A stretch of DNA of 64,000 nucleotides from Porogramme epimiltina (Eukaryota; Basidiomycota; Agaricomycetes; Polyporales; Polyporaceae): assembly GCA_900155495.1 (NCBI GenBank), contig FTLJ01000086.1:1-64000 (forward strand). Direction: 5' to 3'. A program made the position numbers and the translations under genes. Shown in pieces: positions 1-10,910 of this stretch; position 1 is the first letter of the stretch; every line of letters starts with the position of its first letter. The notes under the pieces were generated by a model, which was not told where the DNA came from, ran no database searches, and was given only the letters and a program-made list of their open reading frames with translations.

Positions 1-699
1 ATGTGAAAAAGGGGGGGGGGGGGGAGGGGGTAGGGCGTGGGCGTAGATCGTGGATGAGTGGCGAACGGTGGGTGGAGAGAGGGGGACGGGGACATGAGAG
101 GGGACGAGAGCGGAGGATGTCGGAGGTGGGGCGTGTGTATACATATATGCATGGGGCGGGGGGAGGGGAGAGGGGAGAGGGTGCATAACAGGAGGGGGAT
201 ATGGCCAGAGAGAGACATTGCAGGAGGGGGAGGGGGGAAGGATGCGAGGAGGTATACGAGGATATGGGCAGATGTAAGCGACGCGGCGCGAGTTCCAGAC
301 ATGTACGTAGACCCCGAAACGGACGACCATAACCCAAGAATGAAAAAGAGAGAGAGAAAAAAGACGACAGCGTCCCCAGATAGACCACCAAGACCCAACA
401 CGACACGACACGTCCCAATGCAACCAGAGGCACATACGGGCCATATGACACACGGACACGGTTAACGGACACGGACGACGACGGCACACACCCCGCGCGC
501 AGATCGTCCGTCCAGCCGACCACAAGGTCCAAAGGCAGGCAGGCGGGCGGGCGACGGAGGAAGGGAAGAGAGGCAGGAAGGGTGTGCGGAGGGCAGACCG
601 TCAGAAGAATTTGCGAAGATACCCGGCGACCTTTGGAAGGAAAGGTATCACAAACGGGAGCGCAAGCCACGCGAACGCTCCAAAGGCCGCCCCGCACCG
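1..699. other. Left-edge non-coding region, purine-rich
   Basis: No gene is supported here. The first ~240 bases are strongly G/A-rich on the + strand with long G runs, followed by lower-complexity mixed sequence. Short open frames exist on the + strand but are compositional and show no recognisable domain. The stretch lies downstream of the SSK1 stop codon at 700-702 and probably contains its 3' UTR and terminator. Confidence 0.6.
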
Positions 700-3600
700 T
701 CATTGCGGCTCCGGCGGCGCGGGGGGCTGGGGCTGCAGCCCGTCGTCGCCCGCGTCTGGCGAAGCGTCCGGCGGCGCGGAAGCAGCAGCGGTGGCCGCCG
801 CCGCCTCCGCCTCGTCCTCCGCGGGCGGTGGCGCCGCGGCCGGCGCTGGGGGCGCGGGCTCAGCCTGGGGATCCTCGGTCTCTTGAGCGGGACTAGCGGC
901 AGGAACAGCGGCGGCGGCGGCGGCGGCGTCCGCTGCGGGCGCGGGCGCGGGCGCGGACTCGGACTCAGGGTCCGGCGTGGACGCGGTCACCTCGACTCGG
1001 GCTAGGGGCGGCCAGTGAGCATCCATACGGGGCGACGAGAGCTCAGACCGGCCTCCACTCACGCGTGGGGCGAACAAACTCTGCCCGACTTGCAGAAGAA
1101 GAAGGCGCGGCGGGGGAGGTGGCGGCTCGGCGGACGGGTGCTGTAAGTGTGTGTGGTGCTGCCGTAAGCACACGCTAGCAGGAGAGTTATAACAGGACGA
1201 AGAGGAAACTCACGCATCCCCAGACCGTCGTCGCCCGCAGTAGGGCCCGGGCCGAAGCCTGCTCTGTCGGCCTTGGAGAGGGCGGCGGCGGCCCTTGCGG
1301 CGTCCATGGGGAGCGCGGTGGGCTTCTTGGCTTGGGACGAGGCGCGGCTGCGGGACGCGCCGGGGGTGCGGCCCTCGGGTACGTGGAGCCTGCTGGCGAC
1401 GTTCTGCGCCTGGGCGGCCTGGCCGGTGGTGATGCTCCGGACGACGTCGGGGCGGATGTCGGCCCACATCTGGAGGGCCTTGATGGAGCCCCACTCGATG
1501 ATCTTGCTGTTGAGCCAGTGGAGGGAGACGGGCTTCGTGAGGAAGTCGTTGCATCCGGCGGCGAGGGCGGCGACACGGTCGCTCTGGAGGGAGGAGGCGG
1601 TGAGGGCGACGATGATGACGGAGGAGCGGTAGGAGGGGGTGGTGGCGGCGCGGGTGTCGGAGGTGGAGGCGGAGGCCTCGGAGGGGGTCTGCTGGCCCTC
1701 GGACTGGGGCGTGGACGGGAAGCCGCCCACGCCGCTCGTCTTCTCCAGCTTGCGGATCTCTTTCGTGGCCTCGATCCCGTCCATGACCGGCATCTGGATG
1801 TCCATCTGCGCCGACAGTCACGAGCGTCAGCGCGGGGCGGGCCCTTCAAACAAGGTCGCCACTTGCCAGAATGAGATGGAAGCCGCCCGATCGCCATTTC
1901 TGGACCGCTTCCTCGCCGTTCTTCGCCACGTCGTACTTGATCTTTTTCTTCTTCATGAACGTGGAAAGAATCGTCTGGTTGATCGGGTTGTCTGCACCAC
2001 CCACCCAAGACGAACGTGAGCCACCAGCCAACCACAGAGCGCACCAGCAGAGGCCATACCGTCCACGATGAGCACGCTGATCGGCGGGATGATGTTCCCC
2101 TCCGCCGCCCGCACCCCCTTCTTCCCGCCTGCCCCCGCCGCAGCCCCCGCCCCCTCCGCCGTCGGCCGCTTCGACGTCTGTCGGCGCGGCGCAGGCGCAG
2201 CCCCCGCCCGCGCCTGCGGCGACAGCGGCGGGCTCGTCCGCGGGTCCTGGCTGGGCTCCCTCGTCAGCTTCGGCGACGCCTGCGACGCACCGACCTGCTC
2301 CGACACCGGCATCGTCGAGACCTCCGGCGACTCCACGCTGCTCTCGGCCGCCGCCGGCGGGGCGCGCCCCTTGGCCTTCGCAGCCGTTGGCGGGGGAACG
2401 GGCTCGTACACGCTCTCCGGCGGCGCGCTTTCCTGCTGCGGGCTCCGGCGGGGCGCGTCCGCGGCGGGTGCAAACGCCAGCGATCTGCGCGCGTCGTCCC
2501 CGTCCGATATGCGGCGGCTGGCGGATCCGCGCGCCCTCCCCGCCGGGTGCTCTTCTACAGAGTGAGCCCTCGCTCGCGCGGTCGGGGCGGCAGCAGCCTT
2601 ACCTTTCACTTTTGGGTGGAAGAAGATGCCCGCGGGCTGCCCGTCCGGGCTCTGGATCACCATCCCGGACGAGGGCGACGACCCGAGCTTCGTCGCAGCG
2701 TCCGAGAAGTACTCCATGTTGTCCGGCACGCCCAGGGGCGACGACGGCGCGAGGCTCACCGTGTCCGTCTCCTTGGGGGACTTGGCCGAGCGGTCAGAGC
2801 TCGTGCGGAAGCTGCCCGTGGAGCGCCCGCCCGGCGATCGCTGTGCGGGTGTCGGGTTGAGGAGGGGCGACATGGGGTGGAAGCTCGGGCTGACGGGCGA
2901 AGTGGCGATGGGCACGAAGAAGGGATCGACGATAGGCTTCGTGACGGCAGTGTGAAGGGCGGTCAGGATCCGACGCGGGCCTGCAGGTTTGGGGACGACG
3001 ATGACTTCCGGTAGCCTTGACCACGAATTTCCAGCGGCGAGGATGGACTGAATGGCGTCCTTCACGAGCTTGAAATTCGCGAGCGACGTGAAGTGCACGA
3101 TCACGACCTGGGGCGCGACCTGCGCCGGCATCGGCGTCATGCCCATCACTCGCGCCACTTGCGGCGAGGATCGAGGCCGGTGGTGCTGCGCGAGCGACGG
3201 CCGTTTGCGGCCATGCAAGTGGAGGGGGTACGCCTGATCGGCGCGGATCTTCTGCAGCTTCGTCCGCAAGGCAGAGACGTCGTCGTCGATAAGGAAGAAC
3301 GGCTCTGGTGCCTGCTGGGGGAGCGACGGCGGCGACGGGTTCGAGGGCGAGTGCTCCGCGCTGGAAGGCGCCGCCGCGCTTTCTCGTGCCGCTGCTGGAT
3401 CTCCCTCCAGCCTTTTCTCGCCCGACTCCGCTGGGCTCTCGGCATCCGGTTCGGTTGACACATGACTGACGTCTAGACCCCAACTGGTAAGATAGCTCGT
3501 CAGGTGCCGTGCAAATGAGCCCTTCGAGTGCGCGAAGAGGGTAACCTTGCGACCCCGTAAGGACTCCGCAAACTGCGTGAGCTGCTCCAGCGTCGGTTCG

Positions 3601-5051
3601 TGCGATATGCGCATTTCGGCAGGATATCCCAGGGAAACCGCTTCCTCCGGAGATAAATCAAAGGCGGGGTCCACTACGGATGGCGCGCCGCGATCGAGGG
3701 TGGTTGATAGCACGCAGCAGCGGCCGACAAACATCGCCCTCGGTGCGACGTCCGACTCTAACCGTGCGTTGATGTGTTGCAGCAGGCGGCGCAGAATGAG
3801 GGTCTTGAACGACGGTTGATTCCGCGAGGGCATCAGGGTCGGCGCAGGCTGCTCCTCGCTGGCCTCCTCAGATGCCTCCTCTCCTTCCAGCTTGGGACTC
3901 GGAGCCTCCAGCATGCCGAAGCGGTGGGCGATGTGGAAGCTGCATCGGAGAGGACCCTCGTTCTCGAGCTCGGGCGAACCGGACCTGGACGGCGCACCGG
4001 GGGACAGCGAGCGCTGCGGGTTCTTCGCGCTCTCGATGAAGAGCCCAATCTCAATGCTGTCGCCTCGCTTCGCGACGCTTATGACTTGGCGGAGGATCTG
4101 GGGTGCACACTGAGGATGCAGCGCACCGGCAGCGGTAATGAAGCGAGCACTCACATGGGACAGCGTGTATGATAGCCCGCTCTCGTCGCCCTTCACAGCT
4201 ACGTGCCGCATGTCCAGCTCGTCGTGGAACAGGACGAGGTCCACGCCCGCCTGCGCGGCGACCCCGCTCAGCGCGTCCCCCACACTCTGCAGCATCTCCC
4301 CGATATCGAAGTCGACGTAGGTGCTGGACCCGGCCTCCGACCGTGCCCGCGCCCGCTGGGCGGACTGGGTCTCGGTGCCGAGGGTGGACATGTTCGCGGA
4401 CATGTAGTTGAGGTTCTTCATGGACGTAAACATCGCGGAAACGGAGGGGGTGGGGATCGCGAGCGAGCACGCCGAGAACTGCTCCTTGGCGGGGTCGAGG
4501 ACCTGCGGCGGAGAGAGCTGGAGGAGGGTCTGGATGACCATCTGGACCGAGTCCGCGAGCTCGAGCGAAAGTTCCTGGAGATGGACAGGTTCCTCGGAGG
4601 GACCAGCCGCAGGAGGAGCGTCGGGGGCGACCCGCCGGGGGTTTTGGAAGGGGCCGAGTTGTGAGGGGAGGGGCATGGAGAATGCCCGGGAAATGCGGGG
4701 GATGACGGTGGGATGGCCTACCTGGTCCATGGGGTCGCGGTCGGAGTGGAGGTGGTTGGTGGGGGTGACGAACTCAAAGTCGTCGCTCTCGTCGGTGCGC
4801 GGGGGCCGCCGCTCGCGCGAGGTGGGCTCCTCCTCTGATACGTCCGTCTCGCCCTCGGAGGAGCTGAGCGTGACGGTGGCGGAAAGCTCTGCGGGTGTAG
4901 GAATAGGCGGCGGGGGCTCCGGGGGCCACGCGAGCTCGAAGCGGCCGGAGACGGGGAGCTCTACCACGACCGCGTCGGGGTGCTCCTCATCGCCCGGACG
5001 GCCGGCGACGATGGCTGGCAGGCGGACGGTTGGCAACCTGGCACCGGACAT
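700..5051 (-). CDS. SSK1: SSK1-type response regulator of the HOG pathway
   Basis: Response regulator that takes phosphate from the histidine-kinase/HPt phosphorelay and controls the MAPKKK of the high-osmolarity (HOG) cascade. Seven exons: 5051-4155, 4109-2603, 2554-2060, 1991-1867, 1805-1214, 1140-1063, 1001-700 (about 1331 aa). The receiver domain lies in the C-terminal third. It has the acidic pair in IVDDNP (rejoined across an intron), the family signature FMKKKKIKYDVAKNGEEAVQ, the phospho-acceptor Asp in MDIQMPVMDG and the conserved Lys in LTKP. The central part holds a degenerate kinase-like region and several Ser/Pro-rich low-complexity segments; the C-terminus is Ala/Pro/Glu-rich. 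The 1806-1866 intron is GC-AG and lies just before the phospho-acceptor motif. The introns at 4110-4154 and 2555-2602 are multiples of three and could also be read through. The ATG at 5049-5051 is the first in frame; an upstream exon cannot be excluded. Confidence 0.9.
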
Positions 5052-5961
5052 CGCAGATGACCTTGCCGTCCAGCAGGCTGCCAGGAGGAGAGGAAGGGTC
5101 GGCCGTCGGACAGCACGATCGCGGACGGCGTGCGGAGGGGGATCGGGCGGGGGCGTGGGGGCTGGGGGGCGCAGGGTGCGGCGGGCGGGGGCTGGCTGGA
5201 TAACGGCGAGGGAGAAGAAAGGGTGGCGGGCACTGGCGGCTCCCAGCTAGCGGCTCCTGGCCCTCGTCAAGGCCGTGACCGCGCAGATGGCAGACGCGAA
5301 TTCGAGGGCGCGTCACAAATATCCCCAAACACCGCCCCGCCCGCGCTGCCAGGCTCCAGTTCGAGTAGGCTGAGGTGGCGCCCCGTGCGCAGTGTCCAGG
5401 TCCGCTGGGCCTCGCTCGTGTTCTCCCTCGACGTCCGCGTCCACGCGCGCGGCTCCAACGCCAGTGCCCAGCCTTGGCCGCTCGCCGTCGCCCGGGTGGA
5501 ACACGCTGGAACGCCTCCCAGGGCAGCGCGGGGCCCCCGCAGTGTCGCCGCCAACACGCCCTCCGCCAGGAACGCCGCACCTCAATGAATTCTCGACGCG
5601 GCTCTTTGATACTCCTCACGCTCCCCCCCTGGACGCCCTGAACGAGCCCGAACGGTGTACGCAAACCTTCAATTTTCGGGCGACTCTCATGAGAATACCT
5701 CCGAGCCCAGATCGACGCTTTCCTTGTGCACCGAACCCCTGTGCGCGGAGATTACGCCGGGAGGGACACAGACCCGGCCTCGACCCCCGCTGCGACCCAG
5801 AATCAAAACGCGCGTTACGAGAGATGGGATGCGGCTCCAATATTGCTGTGTCCCACCACGCGAGCGGCCTGACAGCGCTCCGGTGTACCGACCCAGGGTC
5901 ATATCCTAAATAACGACGTCAAAGCGCACGGACATACAAACCATAGCACGTATTACAAGAA
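5052..5961. other. Intergenic region between SSK1 and ARS2
   Basis: This contains the presumed SSK1 promoter and 5' UTR (right of 5051) and the 3' flank of the ARS2-like gene. GC-rich open frames run on both strands, but none has a recognisable domain or a consistent intron pattern, so no gene is called. Confidence 0.5.
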
Positions 5962-8900
5962 CTAGTACGTCAACTCCACATCGCCCTCCGCCACCTGGTC
6001 TACGTCCACGTAGCTCACCTTCTTGCCTGCCGACGCTCGAGGATCCTCCTTCACGTTCATCGGTGGTGCCGGAGCGGGCCCGCTCGCCCCGCCTCGTCCG
6101 CGCCGCGCCCCTTGCCCTGACTCTAGAGCAGCAGCGGTGGGCTTCGCGGGCAGACCCGCAGAAGCGGCAGGCACGGGGAGCACATCTGCTGGCTGCTGAT
6201 CGAACCCAGGTGCAACACCACTGATCCGATCGCTCAATCGACGTGGCATCATGCCCTCATCTCGACGAGGTGGGGGAATGGGATAGGCACCCCCCGGGCC
6301 GCCATACGGATAGGCGTACGGGTCCCAGAAGCCAGTCGGGGGAGCACCAGGGTGTGGAGGGTACCCACCACCGTATGGTTGATAAGGGGGTGGTCGGGGG
6401 AAGTCGGTGGGATAGGCGGAGGCCTGCAGTCCATAGGCCTGCGGGGGAGGGGGTTGGCTGGAGCCGACGGTTTGCGGAGGATGGGTAAATGGTTGGATGC
6501 GATGGGGATCTAACGCGAAGTTGTTGAAATACGGGATCTAGACACGAGGTGAGGCTAAATCTGATGATATTCATAATGAAGCGCGTACCTCCTCAAGGAG
6601 TTTGACAAGTTCGGGATGCTTGTTGGAAATGTGCTTCTCGACAAACGATGTAGCCTTGAACAGCTTTTGGCAAGTCTTGCACCTGAATTTGCCTTCATCC
6701 TCTTGCTTGATGAACTGTTCACATGCACGCGAAAGCTCCCTATCGGAACGGTTAATACCCGCGTTAGAGACGCCACGCCTTTCAATATACGCACTCCTCG
6801 TAGCTCTTTCCACCGTAATCGCGTGGGTCAACACCGCTACGGTCGATTAAAAGAGCAACTTTCGAATCGAGCCACTCAAGCCAGCGCTCATCTATAAACG
6901 GGGGTCAGTATGGACCCACATTGACATACGAGACAACGCACCATTCCGCTTCCAATCCCGGCCTTCGGTCGCCCTCTCCTTCGTCGCGACCTCTTCCTTC
7001 TTCGGAACTTCCACATCCTCTTCGACTTTGTCGGCCTTCTGTGCCTCAACAGCCTGCAGTTCCTGCAACATCGTCTTCGACAATGGCTTTCTCACGTGCT
7101 TAATACACTTCCGCTGCAACTCCTCCAGATGGTCTGCAATAACTGCGCAGTAGTAGCACGTGTTGAACGCTGCTCGAAGATAGGCGAGGTACAGATCCAA
7201 AGCTATCACCGTCTGCAAGAAGCCCATGTTCAGCATTTGAGCAGACACAAAATCGAGAACCAACTCTTACTCTCTTAGCCTCTAGAGCCCTCTCGTCACT
7301 TGTGTCTACCGCACCCTGCTCTTGCAGGTCTGCCATGACCTTCTCGATACGCCTCTCGACTGCCTCACTTCCCATCTCCCTGGGTTCAGGGTCGTCCTCT
7401 ACGTCACCGGTGGAGTCACCCATTGAGGCATCTTCTTGAGGCGCGTCGCCATTGGTATTGGAGTCGCCGTTCTGGCCCTTCTCGTCGACCTTGGCCTTAC
7501 GAAGGGCCAAATACTCTTCCTCCAACAGCGAGGTGAGCTTCCTTGCGTTCTCAAGGTCTTTCACCAGCCGTTCGGGGATGCTGGCTACCTCGGGGGTGTA
7601 GCGGACGCGGGTAACGAAGGGTTTGGTGATATGAGAGACGTGGAGCTTGAAGCCTTCGATCTACGAGCCGCTGTGTTGAGTGATATCACGCGCCTAAGTG
7701 GACAGCGGTACGGACCTTCTTCTCCGAAAGCGAACTCATGACAGTGGGCATATCGGCATCCTCCTCAAATTTGATCCAGCCAGCACGATAATAGCTACGC
7801 TTCTGCATCGGATCTCCGAGCGCGAGATGAATAAAGCCAGGGATTTTGGTGATGGACTACAGAGACCGTTGAGTATAATAGACACGGGATTAGAACACGA
7901 TGACTCACTTCCTCTAGCTTCGCGCGCCCAATGTCTGGTGGGATAGTTCGGATCATGACTTGGTTACCCTCAGGTGGCACAGCGACTTCCTCCCCGCGGT
8001 TTGCACCACCTCTGTTCTTGTTCGCAGCGGTACCCTTCGCGTCCTCACCCCCGTCCTCCTCAGCTTCCATGTTGAACTGCATATCATCATCGCCGGCTGC
8101 CTGGGCCGGAGGTTTCTCCTCTCCCTCAGGTTCAGCTTTGACGCCGTTCGTCGCTCCAGACTCGCCGTTAGCATTCTCCTTGGAGACGGTGTCTGCTACA
8201 GGCTCGCTCAAGTCTGGATCAAACTTGCCCGACTCAAGGTCCATGATGAACGTGTCCATCCTCCCCCGCCACCCCGTCTTCCGCACACGCGTGCGCATCG
8301 CCTGGAACTCGGGAGCCGGATCGTACTTCTCCGCAAACCATGGAGACTTCCGGTGATGCTCGAACATGCGTTGAAGCTACCAACAGACCCCATCACGTTG
8401 AACATCGAGATGAAGAGGGATGGCAACGGGGCACGCACCTGCTGGGCCGCGAACTCCTTTTTGTACTTCTCCCAACGACTTCGAATCCCATTACGCGGCT
8501 TGCTGCCGTCACCGGCTTCCTGTTCGGCGGCCTTGTCCGCAGTGTCCTCCTCCATTGCCTGCTGGGGATAGTAGTACCGGAACCATTCCGCATACTGCTT
8601 CAGTGTGGCGGGGTAGTCGAACGTATGAGGGTCCGGCGGGCCTCGACGCGAATTATAAGGAGGAGGTGGATAGGCCCCACGCTCGTATCCGTAGCCGCGT
8701 GAATGCGCGTCTTAACGACCATGTCAGAATCTTGAACATATAGATAAAGTTCGGACAGCTCACCGTAGTCATCAAATCGAGGCCTGGGCTCATACCTGTC
8801 GCGCTCCCAAGGAGACAATGAACGTCGGCGCTTCCGGCCAGCTATGCCGCCACGACGCCTCAATGACGATTGAACGCGCGAAATAGATACGAATACGCAC

Positions 8901-9147
8901 CTTCGTCACCTGGCGGAGGACTACGACTTCGCCCGCGACGCGAGTAGTCGTAGGCACCCCTCTCCCTGTCGTAATTCGCCCACGCTCTATCCCGATCGTA
9001 TGCCTCCCAGTCGGCGCGATACTGCTCCTGGGGGAACGCGGGGTCCGGATATGAGGACCGAGGGGGATAGCCCCCACGGTGGGGTGACCGAGAACGCGAG
9101 CGGCCACGAGGAGGAGGAGGAGGATAAGCAGAGCCCCAAGACGACAT
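5962..9147 (-). CDS. ARS2: SERRATE/ARS2-like zinc-finger RNA processing factor
   Basis: Homologue of ARS2 (SERRATE in plants, Pir2 in fission yeast), a nuclear adaptor linking capped Pol II transcripts to processing and decay. Ten exons: 9147-8901, 8841-8764, 8710-8439, 8376-7909, 7856-7716, 7660-7271, 7212-6942, 6891-6795, 6739-6589, 6537-5962 (about 896 aa). An Arg/Ser/Tyr-rich N-terminus starts MSSWGSAYPPPP. The SERRATE/Ars2 N-terminal domain follows (HTFDYPATLKQYAEWFRYYY), then an RRM-like middle part with acidic linkers. A helical core follows (LDLYLAYLRAAFNTCYYCA), then a C2H2 finger with the pattern C-K-T-C ... H-I-S-N-K-H. The tail is Pro/Gly/Tyr-rich. The start was chosen at ATG 9145-9147 because frame continuity and composition begin there. 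All introns are 50-62 bp. It is in the same orientation as ESF2, which ends 346 bp upstream. Confidence 0.92.
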
Positions 9148-9493
9148 GTTCAGAGAATGAGAACTGAAGGAAGAGAGAAAAGAAGAACAGTTGAGCGAAG
9201 ATTGGTCAAGAAAGCAAGGAGAGAGAGGAGCCCGGCATGGCGGAAGCACAGACCTCTTGAGATCGCGACACAACGACGAGCACCGTGTTCTCGCTGCTCG
9301 CTGAGGGCTAGCTCAGTGTGGTCGCGCTGTCTAACACACGGGCGCCATCGCCCCACGGCTTGCCTTCCGCTTTCGATCTCCGCCCGAATGTCTTGTCCCT
9401 GCGCGCTCGAGTTTTCAGCACACTTTGGATAACCTCTTCCTAGCCAAAATGCAGAAGAGAACAGAGACTGGATACAATATACAACACGACACT

Positions 9494-10520
9494 CTAAAAT
9501 ATGCTACCTAAAACCGAGTCCAGCTGGGCAGCCGCATCCGGCCGTGGCTCCTCCGCCTTAGACTTTTTGCGCCTCTCCTTAGGCAGTACCTTCAAAGGTG
9601 CATCCCCACTCTCGTTCGTCTTCTGGGCCTTTGGAGGTCTTGACTGCCTCTCCTCATCCGCCGCCCCGCTGTCATCCACTTTCCGCTTTCGTTCTTGGCG
9701 CTTGCCCAAGACACGAGCGAGCTCGACATTCTTAAGGTATTCCTTCTGCTCCTTCCGCGACTGTGATATCTCGACTCGAAGTTGAGCCGCGTGTACAGCA
9801 GCTTCGTGGGCTACAGGCAATCTGTTAAGCTCGTGTGCCATAGAGGGTGCGTGGAGTGCTTACCTATCTGCTCCGTCAACATATTCCACTTGAATTTTGG
9901 GAGGTACTTCATCGTCCACACATCGTCTCTCCACCGCGAGCCCTTCTTCCCCCCAATTGGTTGCGCATTCAGCATATCGGCTATCGACCGAGCAACACGC
10001 TTGTCCTTAAATTCGACCCATCCCTCTGTGTAGTGAGCCTTCTTCGTCGCAGTGTACTTTCGACGGAGGTACGCCCTTTTCGCGTCTAGGAACATACGTC
10101 GGCCTTCCATGGGGGATGAAAGTCTGGGGGCGACGCACCTTCTTGTTGGAGGTATACTCTTCCAACCTCGCCATAAGCACTCATAAGATGGCGCACTTTT
10201 GTGGGACGCATCCCGGGTGGAATTCGGGAGATGTAAACAACGCCAGCTTTCTCTTGTGCAGCCTTGAATGCAGCCAAAGCTTCAGGCGTCAGCGGCTTGA
10301 CAGTCTTCTCAGATGGACCTGCAAACCCGCTGGGGTCCATTCCCTCCCCCACGCCATGTTCCTCATCCTGCTCCTCCTCGCTAGACCCTTCCTCTCCGTA
10401 TTCACTCTGATCGCCGTGTGTCTTGCCTTCATCGTCTGACTGAGATCGTGATGGGCCAGCAGATCCTACTGAGAATTCCGGGTCATCTAGAGCCGCAAAG
10501 CGAGGGTCGAGAGAGGGCAT
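9494..10520 (-). CDS. ESF2: ESF2/ABT1 pre-rRNA processing factor
   Basis: RNA-binding nucleolar factor of small-subunit ribosome biogenesis (yeast Esf2, animal ABT1). Three exons: 10520-10139, 10085-9864, 9810-9494 (about 306 aa). The N-terminus is acidic, followed by the diverged RRM of the family. Segments visible are [43 protein letters not shown] and [18 protein letters not shown]. The C-terminal third is a basic, Lys/Arg-rich coiled region ([20 protein letters not shown]). The acceptor of intron 1 was placed at 10086 rather than the closer AG at 10104: it gives a 53-bp instead of a 35-bp intron and restores the expected E-D-A-K junction. The ATG at 10518-10520 is the first in the frame. 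Confidence 0.93.
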
Positions 10521-10910
10521 GTCCAATCGAGGGAAACGGATGTGGAAGGAGGCCAGCAAGCTTTACATTGAGCCCGGCAGAAACTGTGTGCCTTGTGCCA
10601 ATGGTGGCTGTGCCCCATACTCTGCAGGCGCTTATTCTCCACTTATTGACTTTTACTCAATCCGTCGCATCCTCTTTCTACACTGGGCTTGTAGACCCTT
10701 ATGGAAATTGGATTGGTGCCCCCCACCGGTAACTTCCACATGAATAAGAGTGACTCGCAGTTTAAAACGCGTAAGATCACAATGCTATCGCATAGATCTT
10801 ATAAATACAGTGGCAACAGGTAATCTCTCCGTTTCCTGCCTAGTACGGTCATACAAGGTCTCTCTGTTCAATCTGCTGATTCAGTCTAGCTGGGGCAATG
10901 ACACTACGCG

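Noticed and set aside
1..240. Telomere or centromere signal in the G-rich left edge
   Set aside because: No regular TTAGGG/CCCTAA array is present; it is only an irregular purine-rich tract.
582..896. Overlapping + strand open frames opposite the SSK1 3' end
   Set aside because: They are GC-rich shadows of the Ala/Pro/Glu-rich SSK1 C-terminus, with no domain.
5130..5664. Long open frames on both strands upstream of SSK1
   Set aside because: Arg/Pro-rich compositional frames without a domain. They could at most include an SSK1 5' exon, which cannot be shown.
9301..9390. tRNA-like stretch (TAGCTCAGTGTGGT followed by CTAACAC and a TTCGATC word) upstream of ARS2
   Set aside because: A-box-like and B-box-like words are present, but no consistent acceptor, D, anticodon and T stems can be paired.
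10104..10138. 35-bp intron in ESF2
   Set aside because: An alternative acceptor at 10086 gives a normal 53-bp intron and the family-typical E-D-A-K junction.
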